Shown piece after piece: positions 13,578 to 21,785 of a stretch of DNA of 21,908 nucleotides. This DNA comes from Fibrobacter sp. UBA1765 (GTDB lineage: Bacteria; Fibrobacterota; Fibrobacteria; Fibrobacterales; Fibrobacteraceae). A program made the translations under genes and the position numbers. The stretch covers positions 201-22,108 of the forward strand of contig DCGZ01000174.1 in NCBI GenBank assembly GCA_002314675.1, in the 5' to 3' direction. The notes under the pieces were generated by a model. That model was not told the DNA's origin. It saw only the letters and a list, made by a program, of their open reading frames with translations, and ran no database searches. How positions within the stretch are numbered: position 1 is the first letter of the stretch; each line of letters opens with the position of its first letter.

Positions 13578-14750
13578 ATGAAGATTTTTAATACATGTGC
13601 TATTTTGCTTGGTGCAACTGCCTTGATCGCAGGTGCATATATCGTGAAGAAGGGCGATACCCTTTGGGACTTGAGCGGAGAATATTTCCAGGATCCGTTT
13701 ACATGGCCTGATCTTTGGGAAAAGAACCGCCATATCCAGGACCCGCACTGGATTTACCCGGGCGACTCGCTCTATATGGGCGAAGACCAGCCTGCACAGG
13801 AAGAACCAGTCAAGGTGGTTGTCAAAAAGAACCCGTGCGTAAACAATCCGGATTCCACCCTTCCAAAGGGTGTGGAAGCTTCGGGCTGCGATAACGACGA
13901 CCGCGTTTCTAACTTCGAAGACATGCTCGGAGACCTCCGTAGCCGTGCCAAGAGCGAAGAACAAATGAAGCGCAAGGACGAAGAAGAAGTAGTCTACTAC
14001 TATCAGCAGCGTCCGCAGCCAAAAATATTCAACGCCTACTACCAGATCCACTCTCCAGAAACATTCGCTCTCGAAGACCTCAAAAAGGACTCCTCATGGT
14101 TTACCATCAGGACAGGCGAAAAGAATGTTCCGATCGTCCATATCATTGAATCAGAAGTCCTTGTAAATATCGGTAAGAAGACCTCACAGAAAGTCAAGAG
14201 GGGCGACATTATCGAAATTTGGGACGCAAAGAAAATTTCTGTTACAGACCGCAAGAGCAACAGCCTTGCAGACCGAGCCCTTTTGCAGCTTTCCGGTTAC
14301 GCACAGGTAGTCTCGGTCGGAGACACAATCTCTAGAGCTATCATCGTCAAGGCATTCCGTGAAATCTACATCAACAAGTCCAAGGCCCGTCTAAAGCGCC
14401 CGCTTAACCCAATCAATGTATCTGGTTACACAGAACAAAAGGAAGCAAGCTTTGACGACATGGCTGTTATTACATACGCAATGGATCCATCCCTTGTCAT
14501 TGGAGCCTACAGCTATGTATTGATCGACCGTGGTGTTAAGCAAAACTTTAACGCTGGTGACGCTGTTGCCATTTGGGAAAAGGAAAAGGCAGACAAGACC
14601 ATGCCTCCCCGTCTCCTTGGTCGCGGCATCATTACCAATGCAGAACAAGACAATGCAACAGTCCTTGTTCGCGAACTCTATTCTAACAGCCGCCGTGTAG
14701 AAATCGGTCACTACGTATCTATTTCCCACACAGCAAATATCAAAAAATAA
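13578..14750 (+). CDS. Exported LysM-domain protein
   Basis: A 390-residue secreted protein, probably peptidoglycan-associated. A signal peptide covers residues 1-20 (cleavage likely after IAGA) and is followed at once by a single LysM domain (21-68) with the typical VKKGDTLWDLS start and YPGDSLYMG end. The domain has an insert carrying FTWPDLWEKN, the extended LysM form common in Bacteroidota and Fibrobacterota. A charged linker (70-155) leads to a beta-rich C-terminal region (160-390) with two repeated segments resembling flagellar P-ring/BON-type folds in pattern only; I do not recognise it. The spacer to the upstream gene is 24 nt and to the kinase downstream 27 nt, so it is probably cotranscribed. 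LysM binding to GlcNAc-containing glycans is known for the family; the rest is unknown. Confidence 0.82.
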   Translation: MKIFNTCAILLGATALIAGAYIVKKGDTLWDLSGEYFQDPFTWPDLWEKNRHIQDPHWIYPGDSLYMGEDQPAQEEPVKVVVKKNPCVNNPDSTLPKGVEASGCDNDDRVSNFEDMLGDLRSRAKSEEQMKRKDEEEVVYYYQQRPQPKIFNAYYQIHSPETFALEDLKKDSSWFTIRTGEKNVPIVHIIESEVLVNIGKKTSQKVKRGDIIEIWDAKKISVTDRKSNSLADRALLQLSGYAQVVSVGDTISRAIIVKAFREIYINKSKARLKRPLNPINVSGYTEQKEASFDDMAVITYAMDPSLVIGAYSYVLIDRGVKQNFNAGDAVAIWEKEKADKTMPPRLLGRGIITNAEQDNATVLVRELYSNSRRVEIGHYVSISHTANIKK

Positions 14751-14777
14751 GCCACGATTGGTGGTTTATAAGGGCCT

Positions 14778-16817
14778 ATGAATTTTTTCAAGAAGAACCC
14801 GCTCTTTGTAGCCTTCTTTGTTTTAATTCTGGGCCCTACTATTATTTTATCTGTATTTAGTTTCAGAAATATCGTTAACGAAAACTATCTCGCCGAAAAG
14901 ACATTCAACGAGCACCAGCAGTCTTTCCGTAAAGAAGTCGAAGCGGCAATCAATGCTGAAGAACACAAGATTTTCAGCGAAGTAAAAAACGCCTCCCTGT
15001 TTTTGTACGAGCAGCCTCGCAGCCTGATGGATTTCGGCAAGGACGCTCATTACAAGAATGTATCTGGAGTAAAGGCGATTTTTCTATTCAATGGCGATAC
15101 CTTAATTTACCCGCACCTGCCCCGCTTTTTTAGCCTTGCAAAGACAAGCAGCTTTTCGACAACAAGGGCCTCCCTTATCGAGCAGGAAATATTCCAGAAG
15201 GAACTGGAAAATTCTAAGGAATCAGAAATCGCAAGATCCTTTAGATTGATGCAAGCTCCACTTGAATCAAGAAACGACCAGGCAGCAAACCTTCTTGGCT
15301 TAGTACGCATTGCCTTCAAGGCTAAAAAATATAAAGAAGCAGATAAGTTACTTGCAGTTCTTGAACAGAGCAATTATAGGCAAGGCTACCTGCAATCAAA
15401 TCTTACAGCATCCATAAGACAGCTTCACTTTGAAATTCTTGTTGCACTTGGGGAACATGGCGCAGCGGAACAATTTTGCAAGTCAAACCTCAAGGCATTT
15501 TTTGCAGGTGAATATTTTGGCGACATAGCAACGGTCAAGTTCTTTTTTGAAAGCATGCTAGACCAAATTCTTTCGTTTGAAAATTTAAGCGAAGAATCTA
15601 GAGAGGAGTTCTGGAATTTCAGGGAAAACCTGAGTCGCGAAATCAAGACTAGCGAATATTATACGGACTATTTAGAAACTATCCAAAAATTACTTGAATC
15701 AAAAGAAAACGACAACGATGGATTGGCTAGGCAATTTATTGAAACCGAATTGTTCTTTAAGATGTCCTACCCATGGCTCTCGGGAAACCAGGAAGTCGTA
15801 GGAATCCTTGACCAGGACATCATTGAAAAAAGGCTCGTACAAAAAATTCTTGAAGTAGCAAAAGACTGGAACGACGTTCCGTACGTTCTCAGGAATTCAA
15901 AGGATTCTATACTTGCGCAAAATACCGGTGGCGAAGAGCAGCTCCTGCAACAGAGAGAAATTTCACCGGCCCTCCACCTTGAACTATCCATTTACCAAAG
16001 GAACCAGTCGGAACTTGCCCGAGAAACTACCAACAAAGTCATCTTGATGACTTTGCTCATTATATTCTCCCTGATAACCGTTATCGCAGGCCTTGTCTTT
16101 ATGTTCCGTTCCGTTCACCAGGAACGTAGCCTCCTTGCCATGAAGGCAAACTTTCTTTCAAGTATTTCTCACGAGCTCAAGACTCCTTTAACATCCATTA
16201 AAATGTTTGCCGAAATGATGGCCAAGGGCCGAGTCAGAAATGTGGAACGAATTCCAGAATATGCAAACATGATATGCAAGGAAACGACTCGACTAGAAAA
16301 CCTGATCGGAGCAATCCTTAACTACACCCGTATGGAAAACGGGAGGTCGGCATTCCAGTGGGAGCGCTTGAACCTAGCGACAGCCGTCGAAAAAGTTTTT
16401 GAAAATGTGGAGCAAATTGCAATAAACCGTGGGCTTACAATAGACAAGCACCTGGACCCGGATAACTTTATCACGGGAGACTACACCGCGGTATACAGCA
16501 TGATCCAAAACCTGATAGAAAACGCGATCAAGTACACAAATCCCCCTGGAGAAATCCACGTTCGAGTTTATGCAGATGGCGACAAGGCCATTTTTGAAGT
16601 ACAAGACACGGGTGTAGGAATCGCGCTGTCTGAACAAAAAAATATATTTAATGATTTTTATAGGGTTGGCGACGAAATGACGCGCAGCACCAAGGGCTCC
16701 GGCCTTGGACTTGCAATTGTCAAACGCGCCGCAGACGCCCACAAGGCAACAATTGCTTTAGCAAGTAAGCCTGGGCAAGGTTCAACATTCTCAGTCAAAT
16801 TCAGGAAAGCCGAATAA
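14778..16817 (+). CDS. Membrane sensor histidine kinase with TPR-like extracytoplasmic domain
   Basis: Sensor of a two-component pair, 679 residues. Membrane segments lie at about 8-29 and 420-443. The large outside domain (30-418) is mostly helical and contains TPR-like repeats around residues 170-240 (AFKAKKYKEADKLLAVLEQ), unusual for a sensor. The cytoplasmic part has the H box SHELKTPLTSIK with phospho-acceptor His465, the N box QNLIENAIKYT near 575-585, G1 DTGVGI near 610 and G2 GSGLGLAIV near 640, all intact. No HAMP domain is evident. AAGGG lies 5 nt before the ATG. The stop overlaps the start of the response regulator by one base (TAATG), so the two are coupled. The signal is unknown; the neighbouring LysM and exported PQQ/TPR genes suggest an envelope cue. 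Confidence 0.93.
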   Translation: MNFFKKNPLFVAFFVLILGPTIILSVFSFRNIVNENYLAEKTFNEHQQSFRKEVEAAINAEEHKIFSEVKNASLFLYEQPRSLMDFGKDAHYKNVSGVKAIFLFNGDTLIYPHLPRFFSLAKTSSFSTTRASLIEQEIFQKELENSKESEIARSFRLMQAPLESRNDQAANLLGLVRIAFKAKKYKEADKLLAVLEQSNYRQGYLQSNLTASIRQLHFEILVALGEHGAAEQFCKSNLKAFFAGEYFGDIATVKFFFESMLDQILSFENLSEESREEFWNFRENLSREIKTSEYYTDYLETIQKLLESKENDNDGLARQFIETELFFKMSYPWLSGNQEVVGILDQDIIEKRLVQKILEVAKDWNDVPYVLRNSKDSILAQNTGGEEQLLQQREISPALHLELSIYQRNQSELARETTNKVILMTLLIIFSLITVIAGLVFMFRSVHQERSLLAMKANFLSSISHELKTPLTSIKMFAEMMAKGRVRNVERIPEYANMICKETTRLENLIGAILNYTRMENGRSAFQWERLNLATAVEKVFENVEQIAINRGLTIDKHLDPDNFITGDYTAVYSMIQNLIENAIKYTNPPGEIHVRVYADGDKAIFEVQDTGVGIALSEQKNIFNDFYRVGDEMTRSTKGSGLGLAIVKRAADAHKATIALASKPGQGSTFSVKFRKAE

Positions 16818-17521
16818 TGCCACATAAAATTTTAGTTGTCGAAGATGAAGAAATGATTCGTTTCGGTCTCCAGGACAACCTGGAAATGGAAAACTACATT
16901 GTAGAAACGGCAGAAGATGGCGAAGAAGCCATTGCAAAAGCAGACAGTTTTGCACCTGACCTGATTTTATTGGATTTGATGATTCCAAAAAAGAGCGGTA
17001 TCGAAGTTTGCAGAATTGTCCGAAAAAAGCATCCGCAAATTTTCATCATCATGCTTACCGCAAAAACTGATGAAACAAGCAAGGTGGCCGGCCTAGAAAT
17101 GGGCGCAGACGACTATGTTACCAAGCCGTTCTCCATCATTGAACTGCTAGCACGCATCAAGGCATTCCTCCGTCGCAAAGGCGAACAACAAGTCGTTGCC
17201 CAGGAATCTAACGATGACGTTGTCTCCTTCCAGGGAATTCAACTTGACTTTAAAAAGTACGAAGCCACAAAGAATGGAGAACCACTCGATCTTAATGCGC
17301 GTGAATTCCAGGTGCTCCGCTATTTCTGGAAACACAAGGGCGAAGTTGTTAAGCGTGAAGACCTTTTGAAGGAAATTTGGGGCTATAGCTACGATGCTAT
17401 GCCTTCGACACGTACGATCGACAACCACATTGTCAACCTTCGCAAAAAGATCGAAGAAGATCCGGCAAACCCAAAGATTATTCTTTCCATTAGAAGCGCC
17501 GGTTACAAATTCGACATCTAG
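16817..17521 (+). CDS. OmpR/PhoB-family response regulator
   Basis: DNA-binding partner of the kinase just upstream. The receiver domain (1-120) has the acidic pair Glu9/Asp10, phospho-acceptor Asp53, Thr81 and Lys103 in KPF, so it looks functional. The C-terminal winged helix (about 130-234) has the LDLNAREFQVLRYF entry helix and the RTIDNHIVNLRKKI recognition helix, followed by the SAGYKF hairpin. The length of 234 residues is normal. The start is fixed by the one-base overlap with the kinase stop. Likely targets include its own operon, but no repeated operator half-sites were found by eye. Confidence 0.95.
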   Translation: MPHKILVVEDEEMIRFGLQDNLEMENYIVETAEDGEEAIAKADSFAPDLILLDLMIPKKSGIEVCRIVRKKHPQIFIIMLTAKTDETSKVAGLEMGADDYVTKPFSIIELLARIKAFLRRKGEQQVVAQESNDDVVSFQGIQLDFKKYEATKNGEPLDLNAREFQVLRYFWKHKGEVVKREDLLKEIWGYSYDAMPSTRTIDNHIVNLRKKIEEDPANPKIILSIRSAGYKFDI

Positions 17522-17536
17522 CCTCACGGGTATACA

Positions 17537-20089
17537 ATGAAACTTAAAGCCGCAGTATGCAAAAGCACAAAGATTGGCAAATGGAATTTTGCCTCTATTC
17601 TCCTTGTGCTGCTTGCTGTTTCTTTCGGTTCCATTTTTACAACTAGGGTCAACGCGGCTAGCCATACTTCGCAACTTCACGAAGCTATGTACCTTTTTGA
17701 AATGAAAGGCGAGTTTACTGAAGCAGAAGCGATTCTTGAAGACATTTCAAAAAACGGCGATCCTGAAGACAGGGCGCAGGCTGATTTTTTACTTGCAAAA
17801 ATCAAGGATCTTTCTCGCAACAAGGCTATGGCAACATTTTATTACACCCAAAACTTGCGAGAAGAAAATAAGACATCGCAAATTTACTGGGTTGCAGAAC
17901 GCCTTGCCGAACTCCTACCCGAACCAGAACGATTGCTTGAAAAAAAAATAAAGCTAAACTCGTCGATGCAGACGACATTCAATGCAGACTCTTTGAGAAT
18001 ATTGCTTGCGAACAAGTCTGTCTTTACTCCTGCTTCCGGAAAATATCAAAACCTACCTGCAGAAATTTCTGCCAGCGCACAACTTATAGATATTTCAGCA
18101 AACGGAACATGGTGGCTAGATGGAAACACGCTCCATTTTTCACCCAGCAAAAAAAACATATCCAAACAAGAAATAGCCCTTAAAAAGAAACTCGGTTCCT
18201 TCAAAGTTTTAAATTCATTTTCTATCGGTTTTATAGACGGAGCCGAATTTGTTCTTTTTCAAGGAAATATTGAAAAGTTCAGGACTCAAGCGCGTTTCGA
18301 GGATTGCGCAATTCTAGAAAAGAAATCAGACAAGCAGCCGATTATCTTGAACTGCCCAGATAACGCCCTGCATGTTCTTTCTAAAGACAACGGTGAAGAA
18401 ATAGACGTCATTCCAATGCTCGATCCAATAGCCAAGACCTTCATTGAAGATAACGGCATCTTATTCTTTTCTAGCGACGCCCTATGGTTCTATTCCATGA
18501 ACAACCTAAAATCACCATTGTGGCGTAAACGCGGCGTAATTGTAGAAAAGCTTCTTTCATTCGAAAACTACTTTGCCGTTCTGGAATCCTCGGGCGAACT
18601 TTTGCTCGTCAACAAGCAAACCGGAGAAACAGTCACCCGCAGAAAAACATCGGCAGCAAATCTTGTGAATTTAAATAAGGGCCTGCTAGGTCTACTTTCC
18701 GGTGACGGGGCGATCATAGCAACAGACACAGCCCTGGTTCCGTTATGGATGTTCCATTTTGGTAAAGCTGCAACATTCTTACCCTGGGTGAATGACGGAA
18801 AACTTTATTACCCGTCTTCCTCTGATTCCATAAAGGTCCTAAACATTCTACACTACGGCAAAAAGCCGATACTCTCTCAAGTTCTGTCTCACGATGCAAG
18901 TATTTTTGCTTACCAAAAAGATTGGGACAATGCAAACATGCTTGCAGACTCAAGCCTTGAAATAGAACCGGGCAATGCAGAAGCCCTATTCGTAAAGGCT
19001 CTCTATCTAGAAGAAAACGATGCCAGTGCCATAAAAAAAAGCAATGCATGGGCAAAAACAATAGGCATTCTTGCAGGGACATCCGAACAGCGCATAAAAA
19101 TTCTGGAACACTATTCAAAGATCATCAAGGCAAAACACGTTGTGCAATTACCTCTTTCACCGCATACGCTGTACCCTAGCTTCATTTCATACAAAAAGCT
19201 TCTTTTGACACTGGACCCTGCTTCTAGACAATTAGTTGCCCTTTCTGCAGAGAACGGAAAACTTCAATGGAATCTAGACATCGGAAAACTCGAAAGTGCC
19301 CCTGTTACAGCCAATAGAGAAAACATGCTGGCATTTGCTTCAGGATTTTCTCTTCGCCTAATAAACCTTGACAACATCTCTAAAAGCAAAAATATGGAAC
19401 TGCCAGGAAAAGCGTTCCACATGATATTTTCAAACAACGCCCTGTACATTTCTACCTGGAACGGTTTTTTGCTAAAAGTAATGCTCCCTGACTTTAAACT
19501 GGCCTGGACACGTAAAATAGGAACAACACCATTCTATACAATCGCCAAGAACCAGGAACTCATTACAGCAGGCCTAAACGGAACAATCCAGCATGTTTCC
19601 GAGATTTCAGGGCAAAAGACCGTTAACGGTCCAAACTTACAGGCTCCAATCGCCCAAGTTTTGCACGATGATTCTCTGCAGGTATTTTTATCAAACGACC
19701 AGCGCATATTCGTATACAGGTCACCAGACGAACCTCTCATGACTATTTCTCCGTCCAAGGACATCTTGTCTGCAAACCTGGTCAAGTATAAGGAAAAAAA
19801 ATACTTAATAGCAAGTTTCGCTGACCAGGAAATTCGCCTATATTCCCTTCCGGAAGGTGCGGTCGTATGGAATTTCCAGGGTAAAAAATCCTTGTTTGGC
19901 AAAATGGCTTTATACAACGATACCGTGTGGATTGACCAGGGAAAGGAAGTTGTTGGAATTTCGATAGAAACTGGAAAAATTGCATCTAGATTCCAAATCC
20001 CTGGCGGTGCCGGTACGGTATTTATTTCTGGAGAAACACTTTACTCCGCTACCCCACAAAGACTGCTTTATTTCTTCAATTTGCAATAA
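17537..20089 (+). CDS. Exported TPR and PQQ-like beta-propeller protein
   Basis: An 850-residue protein with an N-terminal signal: basic start, hydrophobic residues 19-35 and VNA-AS as a likely cleavage site after residue 40. Residues 45-140 are TPR-like (FEMKGEFTEAEAILEDI). Residues 180-440 contain PQQ-like propeller blades such as LLLVNKQTGETV. A second TPR unit follows at about 450-490, and residues 545-850 give further blades (LVALSAENGKLQWNLDIG, LYSLPEGAVVWNF, VVGISIETGKIASRF). No cofactor is implied: such propellers, as in BamB, usually bind proteins. It starts 15 nt after the regulator stop, with only a weak GGG upstream, so it probably belongs to the kinase-regulator operon. It could be a regulated target or an accessory sensor; the sequence does not decide. 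Confidence 0.78.
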   Translation: MKLKAAVCKSTKIGKWNFASILLVLLAVSFGSIFTTRVNAASHTSQLHEAMYLFEMKGEFTEAEAILEDISKNGDPEDRAQADFLLAKIKDLSRNKAMATFYYTQNLREENKTSQIYWVAERLAELLPEPERLLEKKIKLNSSMQTTFNADSLRILLANKSVFTPASGKYQNLPAEISASAQLIDISANGTWWLDGNTLHFSPSKKNISKQEIALKKKLGSFKVLNSFSIGFIDGAEFVLFQGNIEKFRTQARFEDCAILEKKSDKQPIILNCPDNALHVLSKDNGEEIDVIPMLDPIAKTFIEDNGILFFSSDALWFYSMNNLKSPLWRKRGVIVEKLLSFENYFAVLESSGELLLVNKQTGETVTRRKTSAANLVNLNKGLLGLLSGDGAIIATDTALVPLWMFHFGKAATFLPWVNDGKLYYPSSSDSIKVLNILHYGKKPILSQVLSHDASIFAYQKDWDNANMLADSSLEIEPGNAEALFVKALYLEENDASAIKKSNAWAKTIGILAGTSEQRIKILEHYSKIIKAKHVVQLPLSPHTLYPSFISYKKLLLTLDPASRQLVALSAENGKLQWNLDIGKLESAPVTANRENMLAFASGFSLRLINLDNISKSKNMELPGKAFHMIFSNNALYISTWNGFLLKVMLPDFKLAWTRKIGTTPFYTIAKNQELITAGLNGTIQHVSEISGQKTVNGPNLQAPIAQVLHDDSLQVFLSNDQRIFVYRSPDEPLMTISPSKDILSANLVKYKEKKYLIASFADQEIRLYSLPEGAVVWNFQGKKSLFGKMALYNDTVWIDQGKEVVGISIETGKIASRFQIPGGAGTVFISGETLYSATPQRLLYFFNLQ

Positions 20090-20118
20090 ATTGTAATGCC
20101 ATAACACAAAAAGAAAAC

Positions 20119-20126
20119 TAAATTTG
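20119..20126 (+). promoter_or_regulatory. -10-like element before pssA
   Basis: TAAATTTG matches the Bacteroidota -7 consensus TAnnTTTG and lies 25 nt before the GTG start. A TTGTAA at 20091 is 28 nt upstream, rather far for a -33 element. It suggests that pssA has its own promoter besides any readthrough. Confidence 0.35.
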
Positions 20127-20151
20127 ACAAGTCAAACACGAGGTTTTTATT

Positions 20152-20952
20152 GTGAAAAAGACACGCTTTATTCTCCCGAATGCATTTACCAGCTTAAACT
20201 TCCTTTTGGGTGTTTTTTCGATTTGCTGGTCTGCAGGAATGTTTACAGGCTCCTCTACAACGAACCCATTCATGATGGGCGCATACTTTGTTCTGCTTTG
20301 CGCACTTTTTGACAAACTCGACGGCTTTGCAGCCCGTCTCGTAAATGCTAGTTCCGAATTCGGAGCCCAGTTCGATAGCCTTGCAGATCTTATAGCCTTT
20401 GGCGTTGCCCCGGCTATCTGCGTAGCACTTTGCTACAAGGCCAACGTTCCTCAGTGGTTCGACCAGAACTTTATCCTTGTTCTAATCGCATTCTCCATTT
20501 ACGTACTCTGTGCAGCCATGCGCCTTGCCAAGTACAACGCAATGGATTCCGATTCTTACCACCATCACTTTTCCGGTCTTCCATCCACCTTTGCCGGTAT
20601 GATCAACATGCTCCTCCTTGCACTCGTATTGCAGTACAAGTGGTTTGAAAACCAGAATGACGCACTTCTCTTTTTGCCAATCGCAGTACTCCTTGTAACA
20701 GGCCTTATGATGGTAAGCCCTATTTTCTTGCCAAAGCTCCAGATGCGCAAGAACAAGTTCGTAAACGGCTTCCAGATTTTCCTTATCGTTGTCACCTACA
20801 TCAGTGCATTCTTCTTTGTTACAGACAAGATTCCGTATCTCCGTGAATTCCTGATGACAGAAGCGGTACTCTATGTGATTATCGGTTTTGCAAGTGGCTT
20901 AATCCACCGTTCAGAAATCATTGCCGAAGCCAAGGCTTCTGCAGACAAGTAA
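20152..20952 (+). CDS. pssA: CDP-diacylglycerol-serine O-phosphatidyltransferase
   Basis: Makes phosphatidylserine from CDP-diacylglycerol and serine in the inner membrane, the precursor of phosphatidylethanolamine. The complete CDP-alcohol phosphotransferase signature is visible: Asp54-x2-Asp57-Gly58-x2-Ala61-Arg62-x8-Gly71-x3-Asp75-x3-Asp79. About eight hydrophobic helices follow across 266 residues, the size of type II PssA. Choice among CDP-alcohol transferases rests on the N-terminal LPNAFTSLNFLLG segment typical of PssA. The start is GTG at 20152, with GAGG 8 nt upstream and no in-frame ATG nearby. It ends at a strong terminator. The position after envelope genes is consistent with membrane synthesis. 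Confidence 0.9.
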   Translation: MKKTRFILPNAFTSLNFLLGVFSICWSAGMFTGSSTTNPFMMGAYFVLLCALFDKLDGFAARLVNASSEFGAQFDSLADLIAFGVAPAICVALCYKANVPQWFDQNFILVLIAFSIYVLCAAMRLAKYNAMDSDSYHHHFSGLPSTFAGMINMLLLALVLQYKWFENQNDALLFLPIAVLLVTGLMMVSPIFLPKLQMRKNKFVNGFQIFLIVVTYISAFFFVTDKIPYLREFLMTEAVLYVIIGFASGLIHRSEIIAEAKASADK

Positions 20953-20972
20953 AGGTTGCTTTTAAAATCAAG

Positions 20973-21002
20973 TGGCCGCGGTTTATAACCGCGGCCATTT
21001 TT
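20973..21002 (+). terminator. Strong hairpin terminator between pssA and the convergent amidase gene
   Basis: TGGCCGCGGTT (20973-20983) and AACCGCGGCCA (20987-20997) form a perfect 11-bp stem with a three-base loop, followed by a five-T run on the plus strand. On the minus strand the T-run is poorer, so it mainly serves pssA but may also stop the opposing gene. Confidence 0.92.
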
Positions 21003-21016
21003 GTATTCAACATTCC

Positions 21017-21688
21017 TTAAATACTCGTTAGGAATTCGGCAAAAGGCAGTGCATAGTCTCGAACCAGTTCCTCCCCAGCTTGCCTTGGGAGTTCCAGGGT
21101 TATGCAATGCTTGCCCTGTTCCTTGCACCATGTTCCAAAGCTTCCTGGCGTCGGGTATCCGATATCAGGCTGCCATGGCAATTTAAAGAGTTTTGACAGG
21201 GCTTTAACATATTCAGATTCCTCAGGGGCATCTACACAGCCAATCGGCCCATGCAAGGCCAAAAAGGCTTCTGGTTCCAGTTTTTCTGCAAGGCCAATCA
21301 AGGCAAGCGTTTCCGGTTCAGGACCATTACTGGAACCCATGGAAAGCTTCATTGTCCTCTCCGCTTCAAGCACAGGCCTTGAAAACGAATCGCCAGGAGT
21401 CCAATTACTTGTCGGAAAATTACGGTTAAGGTCTACCCCATTGGCATTGCCCCTTGTGCCAAGCAATACCCCATCTGGGTTTGCGCAAAGTACAACGGCA
21501 ACATGTTCAAGAGGTTTTTCCAAATAACGCAAGGCCCTGCTCAGCAAAAAGATCGTATCAGCCTCTTCCCCATGAATCGCTGCAAAGACCAACAACTTTG
21601 TTTTCGTTGTTGCAGGAATATACGTCAAGGGGATTCCATTGACGGAACGCCCGTATTCTACTTGAGAAAAAGGTACTGTGCCAAGCAT
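21017..21688 (-). CDS. MpaA-like murein peptide amidase (M14 zinc carboxypeptidase family)
   Basis: Cytoplasmic zinc enzyme, probably cleaving the gamma-D-Glu-diaminopimelate bond of recycled murein peptides, as E. coli MpaA does. In the 223-residue form the zinc ligands are His39 and Glu42 (AAIHGEEA) and His146 (ALHGP). The substrate-binding ANPDG and GVDLNRNFPTSNW blocks lie at 69-96, with Arg89. The catalytic glutamate is Glu199 in ITLELP. No signal peptide is present, consistent with an intracellular role. ATG 21688 is chosen; an in-frame TTG two codons earlier is possible, and neither has a clear ribosome binding site. The gene lies between serA upstream and pssA in the opposite direction. 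The exact bond cleaved is inferred from family resemblance. Confidence 0.85.
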   Translation of the reverse strand: MLGTVPFSQVEYGRSVNGIPLTYIPATTKTKLLVFAAIHGEEADTIFLLSRALRYLEKPLEHVAVVLCANPDGVLLGTRGNANGVDLNRNFPTSNWTPGDSFSRPVLEAERTMKLSMGSSNGPEPETLALIGLAEKLEPEAFLALHGPIGCVDAPEESEYVKALSKLFKLPWQPDIGYPTPGSFGTWCKEQGKHCITLELPRQAGEELVRDYALPFAEFLTSI

Positions 21689-21724
21689 ATTCAAAATCTA
21701 GAAAAGGAAAATCAACCTCAATAT

Positions 21725-21760
21725 AAAAAGTTCCCCGCTTTTTACGCGAGGAACTTTTTT
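21725..21760 (-). terminator. Hairpin terminator after serA (works in both directions)
   Basis: AAAAGTTCC (21726-21734) and GGAACTTTT (21750-21758) form the main stem, with further CGC/GCG pairing inside. The stem is flanked by T-rich sequence on both strands. It lies 26 nt past the serA stop on the minus strand. Confidence 0.8.
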
Positions 21761-21785
21761 ACATCTAAATTCTTCGAGAATCCAA

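Noticed and set aside
14752..14764. A small hairpin (CCAC-GATTG-GTGG) between the LysM and kinase genes as a terminator
   Set aside because: Only four base pairs and no T-run; it may slightly affect translation of the kinase but does not look like a terminator.
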